A stretch of 64,000 nucleotides of DNA from CAVYXA01 sp963846775 (GTDB lineage: Bacteria; Verrucomicrobiota; Verrucomicrobiia; Chthoniobacterales; UBA10450), in assembly GCA_963846775.1 (NCBI GenBank), contig CAWJXB010000005.1, positions 1-64,000 of the forward strand. The letters run 5' to 3'. Of the stretch, positions 35,453 to 44,780 are shown piece after piece (the first letter of the stretch is position 1; each line of letters opens with the position of its first letter). The translations under genes and the position numbers were made by a program. The notes under the pieces were generated by a model, which made no database searches, had not been told where the DNA came from, and was given only the letters and a program-made list of their open reading frames with translations.

Positions 35453-35796
35453 GGAGCGGTGCCTTTCCGATGCCGGGGCGCGAGCGAATTCGAAATTCGA
35501 AACGAACTAAATCTGCCAATCCTGAAAGGACATTCAATTGCGAATAGGCGCGCTGCTTTTTTAGAAACATCTCGGCGCTATTGAAAAGCCTGGCGGCGTG
35601 ACGATTTCTGTGGTGGCAACCGTGTCGGTTGCTTCGTGTTTGCAGGCGACACGCCTGCCTCTGCAGAAATCAAGCCATTACGTTTTCAACAGAGCCAAAC
35701 ATCTCCAAGACCGGATTTCTTCACACGAATTTTGTGCTTGCCTCGCTGGGTTAGCGACGAAATAGTGGGACACAGGTTCTGCCGCACCCCCCAGGC
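35453..35796. other. Spacer between the two microprotein genes
   Basis: Contains small hairpin-like repeats (GGCAACCGTGTCGGTTGC near 35614 and GCAGGCGACACGCCTGC near 35641). No gene is supported. Confidence 0.4.
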
Positions 35797-36003
35797 ATGA
35801 TTTGGCTGATTGCAATTCCGTCAATCTTGGTCGCTTCTTTGTTTTGGATTTGGAGCGGCGTGCGCAAAGCGCCGGAAGGATACGAAAACGAGACAGGTTT
35901 TCATATGCTTCGGAAACGCGCCCGCAGTAGCGGCGTTGTGGCTGCGAAAAAACCTGATCCGCTAGCCCGGTCGGCCGCGTCGCAGAAACAGATCAAAGCG
36001 TGA
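35797..36003 (+). CDS. 68-aa single-helix membrane microprotein, paralogue 2
   Basis: MIWLIAIPSILVASLFWIWS is the membrane helix; GVRKAPEGYENETGFHMLRK, RAR and a tail ending QKQIKA follow. It matches the gene at 35190 over its full length, with conservative changes throughout. The spacing after the stop to a GC-rich stem and T-rich stretch (36037-36064) is also conserved, so gene and terminator were duplicated as a unit. Function unknown; a small membrane-attached partner of a larger complex is one possibility. Confidence 0.65.
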   Translation: MIWLIAIPSILVASLFWIWSGVRKAPEGYENETGFHMLRKRARSSGVVAAKKPDPLARSAASQKQIKA

Positions 36004-36036
36004 TTTTTTCGTAGCACTGAATTCAATCGAAAGCCC

Positions 36037-36064
36037 GGACGACCGCGGTCCAAGTTTTCTTTTT
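36037..36064 (+). terminator. Weak terminator-like hairpin after microprotein 2
   Basis: GGAC pairs with GTCC around GACCGCG, followed by AAGTTTTCTTTTT. Position and flanks match the terminator of microprotein 1, but the stem is eroded. Confidence 0.45.
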
Positions 36065-36090
36065 GAGAGGCGGTTGAATGTGGATGCTGT

Positions 36091-36162
36091 AGCCACGGCG
36101 CTATGTCGCCGTGTTGCCGTAAGCACGACTCTGTAGCGCCTCGACACAGCGAGGCGGCTACA
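36091..36162. repeat. REP-like TGTAGCC palindromes
   Basis: TGTAGCCACGGCGCTATGTC then GCCGTG, and TGTAGCGCCTCGACACAGCG then AGGCGGCTACA, form two adjacent imperfect hairpins beginning and ending in TGTAGC/GCTACA, like the inner part of the terminal repeats of elements A and B. Confidence 0.5.
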
Positions 36163-36274
36163 ACATTTATGAGACGCCTTTTAGACAAGATCGACAATCG
36201 GCGACGTCTTTCATAGATCGGAGTTGCATCTGGTCTGTTCGTTGGCAGCTTGCTCGTTTCATCTCAATCTCCTT

Positions 36275-39200
36275 ATGCGCACTCTCCTGAAACTTTCGCT
36301 TTTGGTTCTCATTACTGGTTCTGCTTTCGGCCAGACTTTACCCAATACCACTCGACTTCTGCGTTTTCCCACGACGGACGGGAAACAGATCGTGTTCTGT
36401 TATGCGGGCGAGCTTTACACGGTTGCCAGAGAGGGCGGAATCGCGCGGCGGCTCACTACTGGGCCCGGTTACAGCTCATTTCCGCACTTCTCATCTGATG
36501 GATCGAAGATCGCTTTCACTTCCCAGTACGATGGGAACACAGAAGTTTATGTCATGCCGGCGGAAGGCGGGGAGCCGAAGCGGCTTACGATTACCGCGAC
36601 CCTCGGGCGCGACGATATTTCCGACCGGATGGGGCCTAACAATATCATATTGGCCTGGCAGAATACCAAACCGATGATCGCGTTTCGCACCCGGAAAAAA
36701 TCGTTCGATTCGTTCATCGGCCAGCTTTACACAGTCGGGCTCGATGGCGAACTGCCTCAGCAAATGCCGGTGCCGCGCGGCGGGTTCCTCTCCTTTTCCC
36801 CGGACGATTCCAAGATGGTTTACAACCGCGTCTTCCGGGAGTTTCGCACTTGGAAACATTATCGCGGCGGAATGGCCGACGACGTTTGGCTGCACGACTT
36901 CAAGACCGGCGAAACGAAGAACCTTACGAACAATCCGGCGCAGGACATCATCCCGATGTGGGGCCCGGATGATCGCATCTATTTCCTATCCGATCGCGAT
37001 GGCCGGATGAACCTTTTTTCGATCGATCTTACCGGCAAAGAGACGAAACAGCTCACCCATTTCACGGATTACGACATCAAATTTCCGACGATCGGAAAGG
37101 ACGCGGTCGTGTTCGAGCAAGCCGGTTATATCTGGCGCTACGACTTGGCTAAAGGCGAAGCCGCGCCGGTGCCAATCGAGATCAAAGAGGACTTTGCCAT
37201 CGGACGATCTGCGCTGGTGGACGCGTCGAAACACGTCGAATCCGTTAGTCCGGCGCCGGATGGCCAGCGCGTGATGGTCGTCGCGCGCGGCGATATTTTC
37301 TCCGTGCCGGGGAAGGACGGGACGCCGCGTAACCTGACGCGGACATCAAACGCCCACGAGCGCGACGCGGTTTGGTCGCCTGACGGCAAATTGGTTGCCT
37401 ACAACTCCGACGCGACCGGTGAAAACGAGCTTTACGTCCGGGCGCAGGATGGCAAAGGCGAGCCGCAGCAGATCACCAAGGGTGCCGACACCTACTTTTA
37501 TCAAGTGATTTGGTCGCCGGACAGTAAGAAGCTGCTGTGGTCAGACCGGATGCAGCGGCTGCGTTATGTCGATGTCGCGAGCAAGGCGGTGACACAAGTC
37601 GATCAGGATAAATTCGGCGAGATTCGCAGTTATGATTGGTCACCGGACAGCAATTGGATTGCCTGGTCGCGCCCCGAGGAGAATGGCGGCGAAAAAGTCT
37701 CACTCTTTTCCCTGGGCGACAAGAAACCGGTCGCGGTAACGGACGATTGGTACTCGGCGGGAAATCCGACCTTCAGCGACGATGGAAAATACTTGCTGCT
37801 GACCTCGAGCCGTGATTTCAAGCCGATCTTTGGTCAAACCGATTTCAGTAACGTCTATCGCGACTTGGACCGCGTCTATCTGGTCACGCTGGCAAAGGAG
37901 ACGGAGTCGCCGCTGGCACCGCGCAGCGATGAAGTTGGTAAATCGGAAAAGAAAAAAGAGAAGGACGACAAGAAATCCGACGAAAAGAAAGAGAGCGCAA
38001 AAGAAGCGAAGCCGAAGCCGCCCCCGCCGGTTAAGATCGACCTCGACGGCATCGGCGATCGATTGGCCGCGCTCGATATTCAGCCGGGTGATTACAGAAA
38101 TCTGCGGCTGGTTGACGATCGGATTTTCTACCTCCGGCGGACGGTCGCGGACGATAAGGGTGCCGACGAGGGCGAAGGGGACGGTGGCGAAAAGAGTCAT
38201 CTCTGTTCCTACAGCCTGGAAGACCGCAAAGAGACGGTGCATGGCGACGTTAACGATTATGAAATCACGCGCGACGGCAAAAAGATGCTGGTCAAAATCG
38301 ATAAGGATTACGCGATGATCGATTTGCCAAAAGACAAGCTCGAGCTGAAAGACGAGAAGAGCGGGAAAGATTACAAGCTGAAGTTCGAGGGGTTCGATCT
38401 GCGGCTCGACCGGCACGCGGAATGGAGCCAGATCTACTTCGAATGCTGGCGGCAGATGCGCGATTTCTTTTATGCGCCAAACATGAACGGAGTGGATTGG
38501 AAAGCCATGCGCGATAAATATGCGGCGTTGCTTCCGTTTGTGAATCATCGAAACGATCTCACCTATCTGGTCGGGGAACTGATCGGCGAATTGAATAGCG
38601 GCCACACTTATGTGACTGGCGGCGAACGGCCGGATACGCCCCGGATCAAGCTTGGATTGTTAGGCGCGGAATTCTCGCGCGACCCAGCAACGCACGCCTA
38701 TCGGATCGACCGGATTTTGCCCGGCGAGAACTGGGACAAACACACCCGCTCACCCTTGCGCGACATTGGCGTCAACGTGAAGGAAGGCGATTACCTTCTC
38801 GCCATTAACGGCACGCCGGTTTCGACGCTGCCAAACCTTTATGACGCATTGATCGGCACGGCCGATAAGCAAGTCATCCTGCGGGTGAATTCCAAACCGA
38901 GCGATACCGGCGCCCGGGACGTGACCGTCGTGCCGATCGCGGATGAAGCGCCGCTCTATTATTTGGCCTGGGTGCGCAAGAACATCGACGAAGTGACGAA
39001 GAAAACCGGCGGCGAAGTAGGTTATCTGCATATTCCCGACATGGGCCAGGATGGGCTGAACCAATTTACCAAACTTTACTTTCCGCAGATTAAGAAGAAA
39101 GCGCTGATCATCGATGTTCGCGGCAATGGGGGCGGTTTTGTTTCGCCGCTGGTGATTGAACGGCTCCGGCGCGCGCTGGTCATGATCGAAATGTTCCGCA

Positions 39201-39625
39201 ACGGAGTTCCGGACACGAATCCGCCGCAAACTTTCACCGGCCCGATGGTGACGTTGATGGATGAATTCTCCGCCTCCGATGGCGACATTTTCCCATATCG
39301 ATTTAAGACGATGGGGCTGGGCAAATTAATTGGCAAACGCACTTGGGGCGGGGTGGTTGGAATTCGCAACCCATTGCCTCTGATGGATGGCGGCCAGTTT
39401 TTCAAGCCGGAGTTCGCGCCCTATTCCAAGGAGGGCAAAGGCTGGATTATCGAGGGACACGGGGTCGATCCTGACATTTACGTGGATAACGACCCGGCCA
39501 AAGAATTTCGCGGTGAAGATCAACAACTCGATCGCGCCATCCAGGAAATTCAGGAGGAACTGAAGACGAAGCGGTACGATCTTCCACCGATCCCGCCCTT
39601 CCCGGACAAGACCAAGTCGAGTTAG
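36275..39625 (+). CDS. Tricorn protease homologue (S41 peptidase)
   Basis: From ATG 36275 the protein has a signal peptide (MRTLLKLSLLVLITGSAFGQ), so it acts in the periplasm. It has an N-terminal six-bladed propeller (FCYAGELYTVAREGGIARRL, SSDGSKIAFTSQYDGNTEVY), a second propeller (SPDGKLVAYNSDATGENELY), a Lys/Glu-rich linker near residue 550, a tricorn core domain, a PDZ domain (DYLLAINGTPVST) and the S41 peptidase. His777 in ELNSGHTYV, Ser1001 in DEFSASDGDIF and Glu in WIIEGHGVDPD form the catalytic set. Length ~1,116 residues, normal for bacterial homologues. The shorter upstream start at 36224 adds a non-signal leader and is rejected. It degrades oligopeptides or misfolded proteins by family analogy. 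Confidence 0.85.
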   Translation: MRTLLKLSLLVLITGSAFGQTLPNTTRLLRFPTTDGKQIVFCYAGELYTVAREGGIARRLTTGPGYSSFPHFSSDGSKIAFTSQYDGNTEVYVMPAEGGEPKRLTITATLGRDDISDRMGPNNIILAWQNTKPMIAFRTRKKSFDSFIGQLYTVGLDGELPQQMPVPRGGFLSFSPDDSKMVYNRVFREFRTWKHYRGGMADDVWLHDFKTGETKNLTNNPAQDIIPMWGPDDRIYFLSDRDGRMNLFSIDLTGKETKQLTHFTDYDIKFPTIGKDAVVFEQAGYIWRYDLAKGEAAPVPIEIKEDFAIGRSALVDASKHVESVSPAPDGQRVMVVARGDIFSVPGKDGTPRNLTRTSNAHERDAVWSPDGKLVAYNSDATGENELYVRAQDGKGEPQQITKGADTYFYQVIWSPDSKKLLWSDRMQRLRYVDVASKAVTQVDQDKFGEIRSYDWSPDSNWIAWSRPEENGGEKVSLFSLGDKKPVAVTDDWYSAGNPTFSDDGKYLLLTSSRDFKPIFGQTDFSNVYRDLDRVYLVTLAKETESPLAPRSDEVGKSEKKKEKDDKKSDEKKESAKEAKPKPPPPVKIDLDGIGDRLAALDIQPGDYRNLRLVDDRIFYLRRTVADDKGADEGEGDGGEKSHLCSYSLEDRKETVHGDVNDYEITRDGKKMLVKIDKDYAMIDLPKDKLELKDEKSGKDYKLKFEGFDLRLDRHAEWSQIYFECWRQMRDFFYAPNMNGVDWKAMRDKYAALLPFVNHRNDLTYLVGELIGELNSGHTYVTGGERPDTPRIKLGLLGAEFSRDPATHAYRIDRILPGENWDKHTRSPLRDIGVNVKEGDYLLAINGTPVSTLPNLYDALIGTADKQVILRVNSKPSDTGARDVTVVPIADEAPLYYLAWVRKNIDEVTKKTGGEVGYLHIPDMGQDGLNQFTKLYFPQIKKKALIIDVRGNGGGFVSPLVIERLRRALVMIEMFRNGVPDTNPPQTFTGPMVTLMDEFSASDGDIFPYRFKTMGLGKLIGKRTWGGVVGIRNPLPLMDGGQFFKPEFAPYSKEGKGWIIEGHGVDPDIYVDNDPAKEFRGEDQQLDRAIQEIQEELKTKRYDLPPIPPFPDKTKSS

Positions 39626-39634
39626 GGTGGTTAA

Positions 39635-39860
39635 ATAATGCCGTAGCCGCAGAAAGCGCCGTGGGCGCGGAAGAATGTAGCCCCGGGCGCAAGCCCGGGG
39701 TTTTTCGATTCATTCGAACTAGCCCCGGAAGGGGCGGAAGGAGTAACGACGCGCTTTGGCGTATTCTGTCGCCCCTGCCGGGGCTAATTGGTTTGGAGAC
39801 GCCTTTTCCCCCGGGCTCACGCCCGGGGCTAATATCTATCGCGGCTCCGGCGCTTCGGCC
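39635..39860 (+). mobile_element. Repeat element D (copy of A)
   Basis: TAATGCCGTAGCCGCAGAAA, then GCCCCGGGCGCAAGCCCGGG, GCGCTTTGGCGTATTCTGTC and ACGCCCGGGGCTAATATCTA follow element A closely. The outer TAGAG ends are missing or diverged. Confidence 0.65.
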
Positions 39861-39876
39861 AAAAATGCCCGTATCC

Positions 39877-41898
39877 CTATTTCAGTGATCCAGCCAGGGG
39901 CAACCGTCCGGCCGGGGGCAAGCTATCGCCGGAATGCAATTTCACCAGGGCGCCGTCGGCGCTGTTAATCACGCCGTTGGCGTTGACGTCAGTGCGGAAG
40001 TTCGCGGCGGTCACTGGTTGGCCGAGCTGAGCCTTGGTTTGGGCGACATCGGCGGCGTTGACCGTGGCATTAGCATTCGTGTCGCCGATGAGGACGCCCA
40101 TGCTCACAAGTGAATCGGGCAGCGTTTGCAGATACTGATCCGTAACGCCGCTTAATCTGATTGTAAGGACCTGCACATTGGCCACGCCGGTGAGATTGAC
40201 CGTCATGGTGTTTCCGGCAAAAACCGGCGGACCCGAGACGGTGCCGACGCCGCTGTCGATGGTTGCGGTGCCGCTCTCGACATTGTTGCTGAAGGTAAAG
40301 ACGAGTTCGTAATCGTTCGTCGCACCGCCGCTCCGGCATTCAATTCCCGGCGCGCCAGAAAGAGGCAACGACACATCGAAATCGCCAGCCGTGTCGTGCG
40401 TCTTTCGCGAAACAGCGGTGGAAATCTGAAGTGCGGGCACCGGAACTTTGAACGCGTAGATTCTGTTATTAGCTGGATAATAAATGCGGCCACGCGCAGC
40501 GATGCCGGTATTCCACTTCACCGTGCCGGTCATCAACTCGTTCGCGCCGCCTCCGGCGAAAACAAGCGCGCCGGTATCAGCATTGTAACCGTTCAATCGT
40601 TGGGAGCCACCAGCGCCACATGCCCAAACGATGAAGTTGTTTGTGCCATCCATAGAAGTGACGAACGGCGAACCTTGTCCACTCTGCGTGACCAACCATG
40701 CGCTACTCATGGTGGGAGGGTTGCCGGGATTGACCCGGTACGCCACTAGCGTGTTACTTGAGCCCGCGCGAAAAGTGAAATAAGTGCCCATGCTCGTCTG
40801 ATAGGTGCAAGATGATTGTCCCAGGAGCGTGGAACTGGATACGTTCATCGAAGCCACTGGCGAAGTGATCCCGCCCAGATTATTTCGGTTGAGCAAATAA
40901 GCATTGCGATCCTTGCCCAATGCCAGCACGAGCTGGGAAGGCGTCGCCCCGGGCACATCGAGCAACATTGCGCTGCAACCGCCAAGATCGGTATCTCCGT
41001 TGTCGAGGCTGAACCAATTGGTCGGAGCCCAGTAATCAGTAGTGTTGCCGCTGAAAACCGGCCCTGCTTGCAAGCGAATGATCGATTCGCCCTGGCTATA
41101 AACGCCCCCGGTTCCGATCGTGTTGCCGGTGATGACAAACATATTCGTGCCATCGCTGGCTACACCTGAGTGCCCCCAGATTCCGCCGCCATTTGCGCTC
41201 GTCGACCAACCCAGGACAGCTGAAGGATTGTTGATCTGCACGCCAACCACCCAGCCGCGGTAAGGGGTGCAATCTCCGAAATGCCCCGAGTAGGGGACAT
41301 AGACAATATTGTTCACCACAGCAAGCGCTCCCCGGTTGTTGTGATGGGGAGAATCAAACGCCGGGAAGGCGGCACTCACATCCACCGGCCAACCGGAATT
41401 GGTCGCGCCTGTGTCCACATTGAGTGAAAAAATGAAATGCTTCTTGGCTGTGCCGGTATCGACCATCGCGTCGAGAAAGAGCGCGCGCGATGCCAGATCG
41501 ACAGCCGGCGTATCGCTGATCCCGAGGGGATTGATATTTCCGCACGGAAGACCGCTGCTAGCCGGATTGCCCAGGTTCCGCTGCCAGATGACGTTGCCGG
41601 TGATCGCGTTCAGTGCATAAACATTGTTCGACTCCGTCGCGGCGATCACCATGGGCCCGTTCGGTCCGCCCTCGATGAACAACGGCTGGGCTAAAACGTT
41701 GCCCGAGATGGTGCCGTTAAAGTTGAGATCCCGGGCCAAGCTGGCCGCTGCCGAAGGCGTGAAGGCGGAATCCACATAAACACCGTCACGCGAAAGATTG
41801 TTGTGTTCCTGCGTGACGTTTACCGACGCTTGCGTAGAAAAAATGCTCCCGACGAGGAGTAGTGGCGTGACGAGGAAATAGGAGAATTGCGGTTTCAC
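39877..41898 (-). CDS. Secreted PQQ-type beta-propeller protein with C-terminal dockerin-like module
   Basis: The start is GTG 41898 (KPQFSYFLVTPLLLVGSIFS then TQA is a signal peptide, with GGAG just upstream). The body is a propeller with PQQ-like repeats (NNVYALNAITGNVIWQRNLG, RNAYLLNRNNLGG, LNGYNADTGALVFAGGGA). From about residue 510 is the module AVSRKTHDTAGDFDVSLPLS, GIECRSGGATNDYELVFTFS, then a dockerin type I-like pair of calcium loops (DTNANATVNAADVAQTKAQL and DVNANGVINSADGALVKLHS). The neighbouring divergent gene ends in the same module. The catalytic or binding role is unknown. It is probably extracellular. Confidence 0.7.
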   Translation of the reverse strand: MKPQFSYFLVTPLLLVGSIFSTQASVNVTQEHNNLSRDGVYVDSAFTPSAAASLARDLNFNGTISGNVLAQPLFIEGGPNGPMVIAATESNNVYALNAITGNVIWQRNLGNPASSGLPCGNINPLGISDTPAVDLASRALFLDAMVDTGTAKKHFIFSLNVDTGATNSGWPVDVSAAFPAFDSPHHNNRGALAVVNNIVYVPYSGHFGDCTPYRGWVVGVQINNPSAVLGWSTSANGGGIWGHSGVASDGTNMFVITGNTIGTGGVYSQGESIIRLQAGPVFSGNTTDYWAPTNWFSLDNGDTDLGGCSAMLLDVPGATPSQLVLALGKDRNAYLLNRNNLGGITSPVASMNVSSSTLLGQSSCTYQTSMGTYFTFRAGSSNTLVAYRVNPGNPPTMSSAWLVTQSGQGSPFVTSMDGTNNFIVWACGAGGSQRLNGYNADTGALVFAGGGANELMTGTVKWNTGIAARGRIYYPANNRIYAFKVPVPALQISTAVSRKTHDTAGDFDVSLPLSGAPGIECRSGGATNDYELVFTFSNNVESGTATIDSGVGTVSGPPVFAGNTMTVNLTGVANVQVLTIRLSGVTDQYLQTLPDSLVSMGVLIGDTNANATVNAADVAQTKAQLGQPVTAANFRTDVNANGVINSADGALVKLHSGDSLPPAGRLPLAGSLK

Positions 41899-42113
41899 AT
41901 CTCCAGTATTCGACAAACGCGCAAAATTTTCCAGAAGAATGCGTTCGAGGCTAGAATGCGCCGAACCCATGGAAGCACGGCGCAGCTTCCTCAAACCTTC
42001 ACCGATGATGGCGTATCTGGCGATGATGGCGCCGCGAGTCGGCGCATTTCTCACGTCGATCGTTTCGCTTTTGTCTCGCCACGCCAGCGTCTATACATAC
42101 GGTAGGAGGGGAA

Positions 42114-43517
42114 TGAAAATTCGTCTGCTTTCCGCTTTTGCTTTGTTTTTCATTCTGGCCGCCACATCCAAGCTGTCGGCGACGGGGGTCGACGCCAACA
42201 GCGTGGTCTTCATTATTCTAATGGAGAACCACAATTGGTCGAGCATCAATGGCAGTAGCAACGCCCCTTACATTAATAACACGCTGCTGCCGATGGCTTC
42301 CTATTGCGATCAGTATTACAACCCCGCCAACATTCACCCAAGCCTGCCGAATTATCTCTGGCTCGAAGCCGGGACTAACTTCGGCATCTTTAACGATTCT
42401 CCGCCTTCCGTTAATCACCAATCCACCACCAATCATTTCGTGACCCAGCTGAGGAATGCCGGCATCTCGTGGAAGACCTATCAGGAAAATATTAGCGGCG
42501 CGACCTGTCCGACGACGGACAGCTATCCTTACTACGTGAAGCATAACCCATTTGCTTACTTCGACGATGTTGTGGCTAACAACTGCACGATGGTGATGAG
42601 GCCTTTTTCCGAACTGGCCACTGATCTTACTAACGGAACGGTTGCCCACTACAACTTTATCACGCCGAACATTTGCGATGATATGCACGATTCCTGCGCG
42701 CCGACGAATAATCCGGTGAGGCAGGGTGACAATTGGCTGGCGCAAAACGTGCCCATGATCCTGAACTCGGCGGCGTACCAGAACAATGGCCTCCTTATCA
42801 TCACCTGGGATGAAGGATCCCCCGGCGATGGACCGATCGGGATGATCGTGCTCTCGCCGCTGGCCAAAGGTGGCGGCTACCACAATAGCCTGCGCTACAC
42901 TCATAGTTCCACCTTGCGCACTTTTCAGAAGATATTCGGAGTAGCTCCCTTTCTAGGAGACGCCGCTACCGCACTTGACCTAAGCGACCTGTTCCGCCCT
43001 AACGCAATTCCCAATGGCGACCCGATGGTTGTCTCGAGAAAGACCCATGGCAGCGCCGGCACTTTCGATATTAATCTCGCGCTGGCCGACGAATGTCGCA
43101 GCGGCGGAGCGAGCAACGATTACCAGATTGATTTTTACCTTCCCGGTCTCGGTCACTTTCACCGGCGCAGCCGTCACGGCTGGGACCGGATCGGTGAGCA
43201 GTAGTAGCGGCAGCGGGACACCGAATATTACCGTCAATCTGACTGGAGTAATCAACGCGCAAAGAATCACGGTCACCTTATACGGTGTGAGCGACGGGGG
43301 TACCGGCGCCGCTAACCTGACTGCGCAGATGGGCGTGTTAGTCGGCGATACCAGCGCCAACGGGGCGGTCAACTCTGGCGACGTTGCTCAGACCAAGGCC
43401 CGATCCGGTATGGCAATTGACGCAACTAACTTCCGCTCGGACGTAAATGCCAACGGCGCCATTAATGATAGCGACGTGTCGGTCATCAAGTCGAACCTCG
43501 GCACCGGGCTGCCGTAA
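42114..43517 (+). CDS. Secreted phosphoesterase (PF04185-type) with the same C-terminal module, one frameshift
   Basis: MKIRLLSAFALFFILAATSK is a signal peptide at ATG 42114, after AGGAGGGG. The catalytic domain is of the phosphoesterase/acid phosphatase family: VVFIILMENHNWSSI (metal-binding Glu-Asn), PSLPNYLWLEAG, FITPNICDDMHD and LLIITWDEGSPGDGP. The tail VVSRKTHGSAGTFDINLALA then ECRSGGASNDYQ leads into an extra T in a T5 run at 43132-43136. After it the frame continues TFPVSVTFTGAAVTAGTGSV to a dockerin-like end (DVNANGAINDSDVSVIKSNL). The family hydrolyses phosphomonoesters or phospholipids. The homopolymer shift is probably a sequencing error. Confidence 0.75.
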
Positions 43518-43629
43518 AGTGCGCCTGAGGAACTCAAGGAACGCGACGGTTCCGGGCCGTGAGTGAACCTGCATTTTTCCCTCTTTCCTGGTTTCCTGAT
43601 TGGCCTAGTTTCCCCTGGTGCAGAAGACG

Positions 43630-44661
43630 ATGAAAGCGGTGGTAAAAGCGAAGTCTGGGCCTGGGCTTTGGCTGGAGGACGTCCCGGTGCCGGAAGTGCG
43701 TGGCGATGATGTTCGGATTCGCGTTGTGAAAACGTCGATCTGCGGCACCGACGTCCACATTTACAATTGGGACGCGTGGGCTCAGAAAACGATACCCGTG
43801 CCGATGACGATCGGCCACGAGTTTGTCGGAATTGTCGATGCGGTGGGCGATCAGGTAAAAGGGTTCGCGCCGGGCGACCTGGTGGTCGGCGAAGGTCACA
43901 TCACGTGCGGCCATTGCCGGAATTGCCTGGCCGGCCGGCGCCATCTCTGCCCCAACACACAGGGGGTGGGGGTGAATCGCCCCGGCGCGTTTGCCGAGTT
44001 TGTCGCGATCCCGCAGGACAATTGCTGGCACGCCGATCCGTCGATCCCGCTCGATGTGCTCTCCTGTTTTGATCCGTTAGGCAACGCCGTCCACACCGCC
44101 CTCTCGTTCGATCTCGTCGGCGAAGATGTTCTCATCACCGGCGCCGGGCCGATCGGTTGCATGGCCATCCCGATCTGCCACCAAGCCGGCGCGCGCCATG
44201 TCGTGATCACCGACGTAAACCCGTACCGGCTGGAGCTCGCCCGGAAAATGGGCGCGACCGTCGCTTTAGATGTGCGCACCGCGAAAGTCGCCGACGCGAT
44301 GCATGAGCTCGGCATGAAAGAAGGATTCGATGTCGCACTGGAGATGTCCGGGAACCCGAAAGCATTCGCCGACATTCTGCCGAACATGTTTCACGGCGGG
44401 AAAATCGCGTTGCTCGGCATTATGCCAGGCACCGCCGCGATCGATTGGAACCAGGTCGTCTTCGATCAGCTCACCATCAAAGGAATTTATGGCCGCGAAA
44501 TGTACGAAACGTGGTACAAAATGACTGCCCTCATCCAAAGCGGCCTCGACATCTCACCGGTTATCACCCACCGCTTCCCCTACACCCAATTCAAAGAAGC
44601 GATCGAGCTGATGAAGTCGGGCAATTCCGGCAAAATCGTTCTCGATTGGAGCGAACGCTAA
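43630..44661 (+). CDS. tdh: L-threonine 3-dehydrogenase
   Basis: 343 residues, the length of E. coli Tdh (341). Catalytic zinc ligands Cys38 in TSICGTDVHIYNWD and His63-Glu64 in IGHEFVG; structural zinc cysteines in CGHCRNCLAGRRHLC; NAD-binding GAGPIGCMAIPICHQAGA. It oxidises L-threonine to 2-amino-3-oxobutanoate, which Kbl (45631) cleaves to glycine and acetyl-CoA. ATG 43630 matches the family start; GTG 43618 would add four residues. Here the usual adjacent kbl is separated from tdh by a gene on the opposite strand. Confidence 0.92.
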   Translation: MKAVVKAKSGPGLWLEDVPVPEVRGDDVRIRVVKTSICGTDVHIYNWDAWAQKTIPVPMTIGHEFVGIVDAVGDQVKGFAPGDLVVGEGHITCGHCRNCLAGRRHLCPNTQGVGVNRPGAFAEFVAIPQDNCWHADPSIPLDVLSCFDPLGNAVHTALSFDLVGEDVLITGAGPIGCMAIPICHQAGARHVVITDVNPYRLELARKMGATVALDVRTAKVADAMHELGMKEGFDVALEMSGNPKAFADILPNMFHGGKIALLGIMPGTAAIDWNQVVFDQLTIKGIYGREMYETWYKMTALIQSGLDISPVITHRFPYTQFKEAIELMKSGNSGKIVLDWSER

Positions 44662-44780
44662 ACTTGGGAGTTAGGTCGGGGGCAGCGCTCGTTGCGACAG
44701 ATTTTTCGCGCGAGAACATCACTAATCTCAAGGTGGCCTGGAATTGCGTCTTCGAATTGCGCCAAACAAGCAACGTGCAA

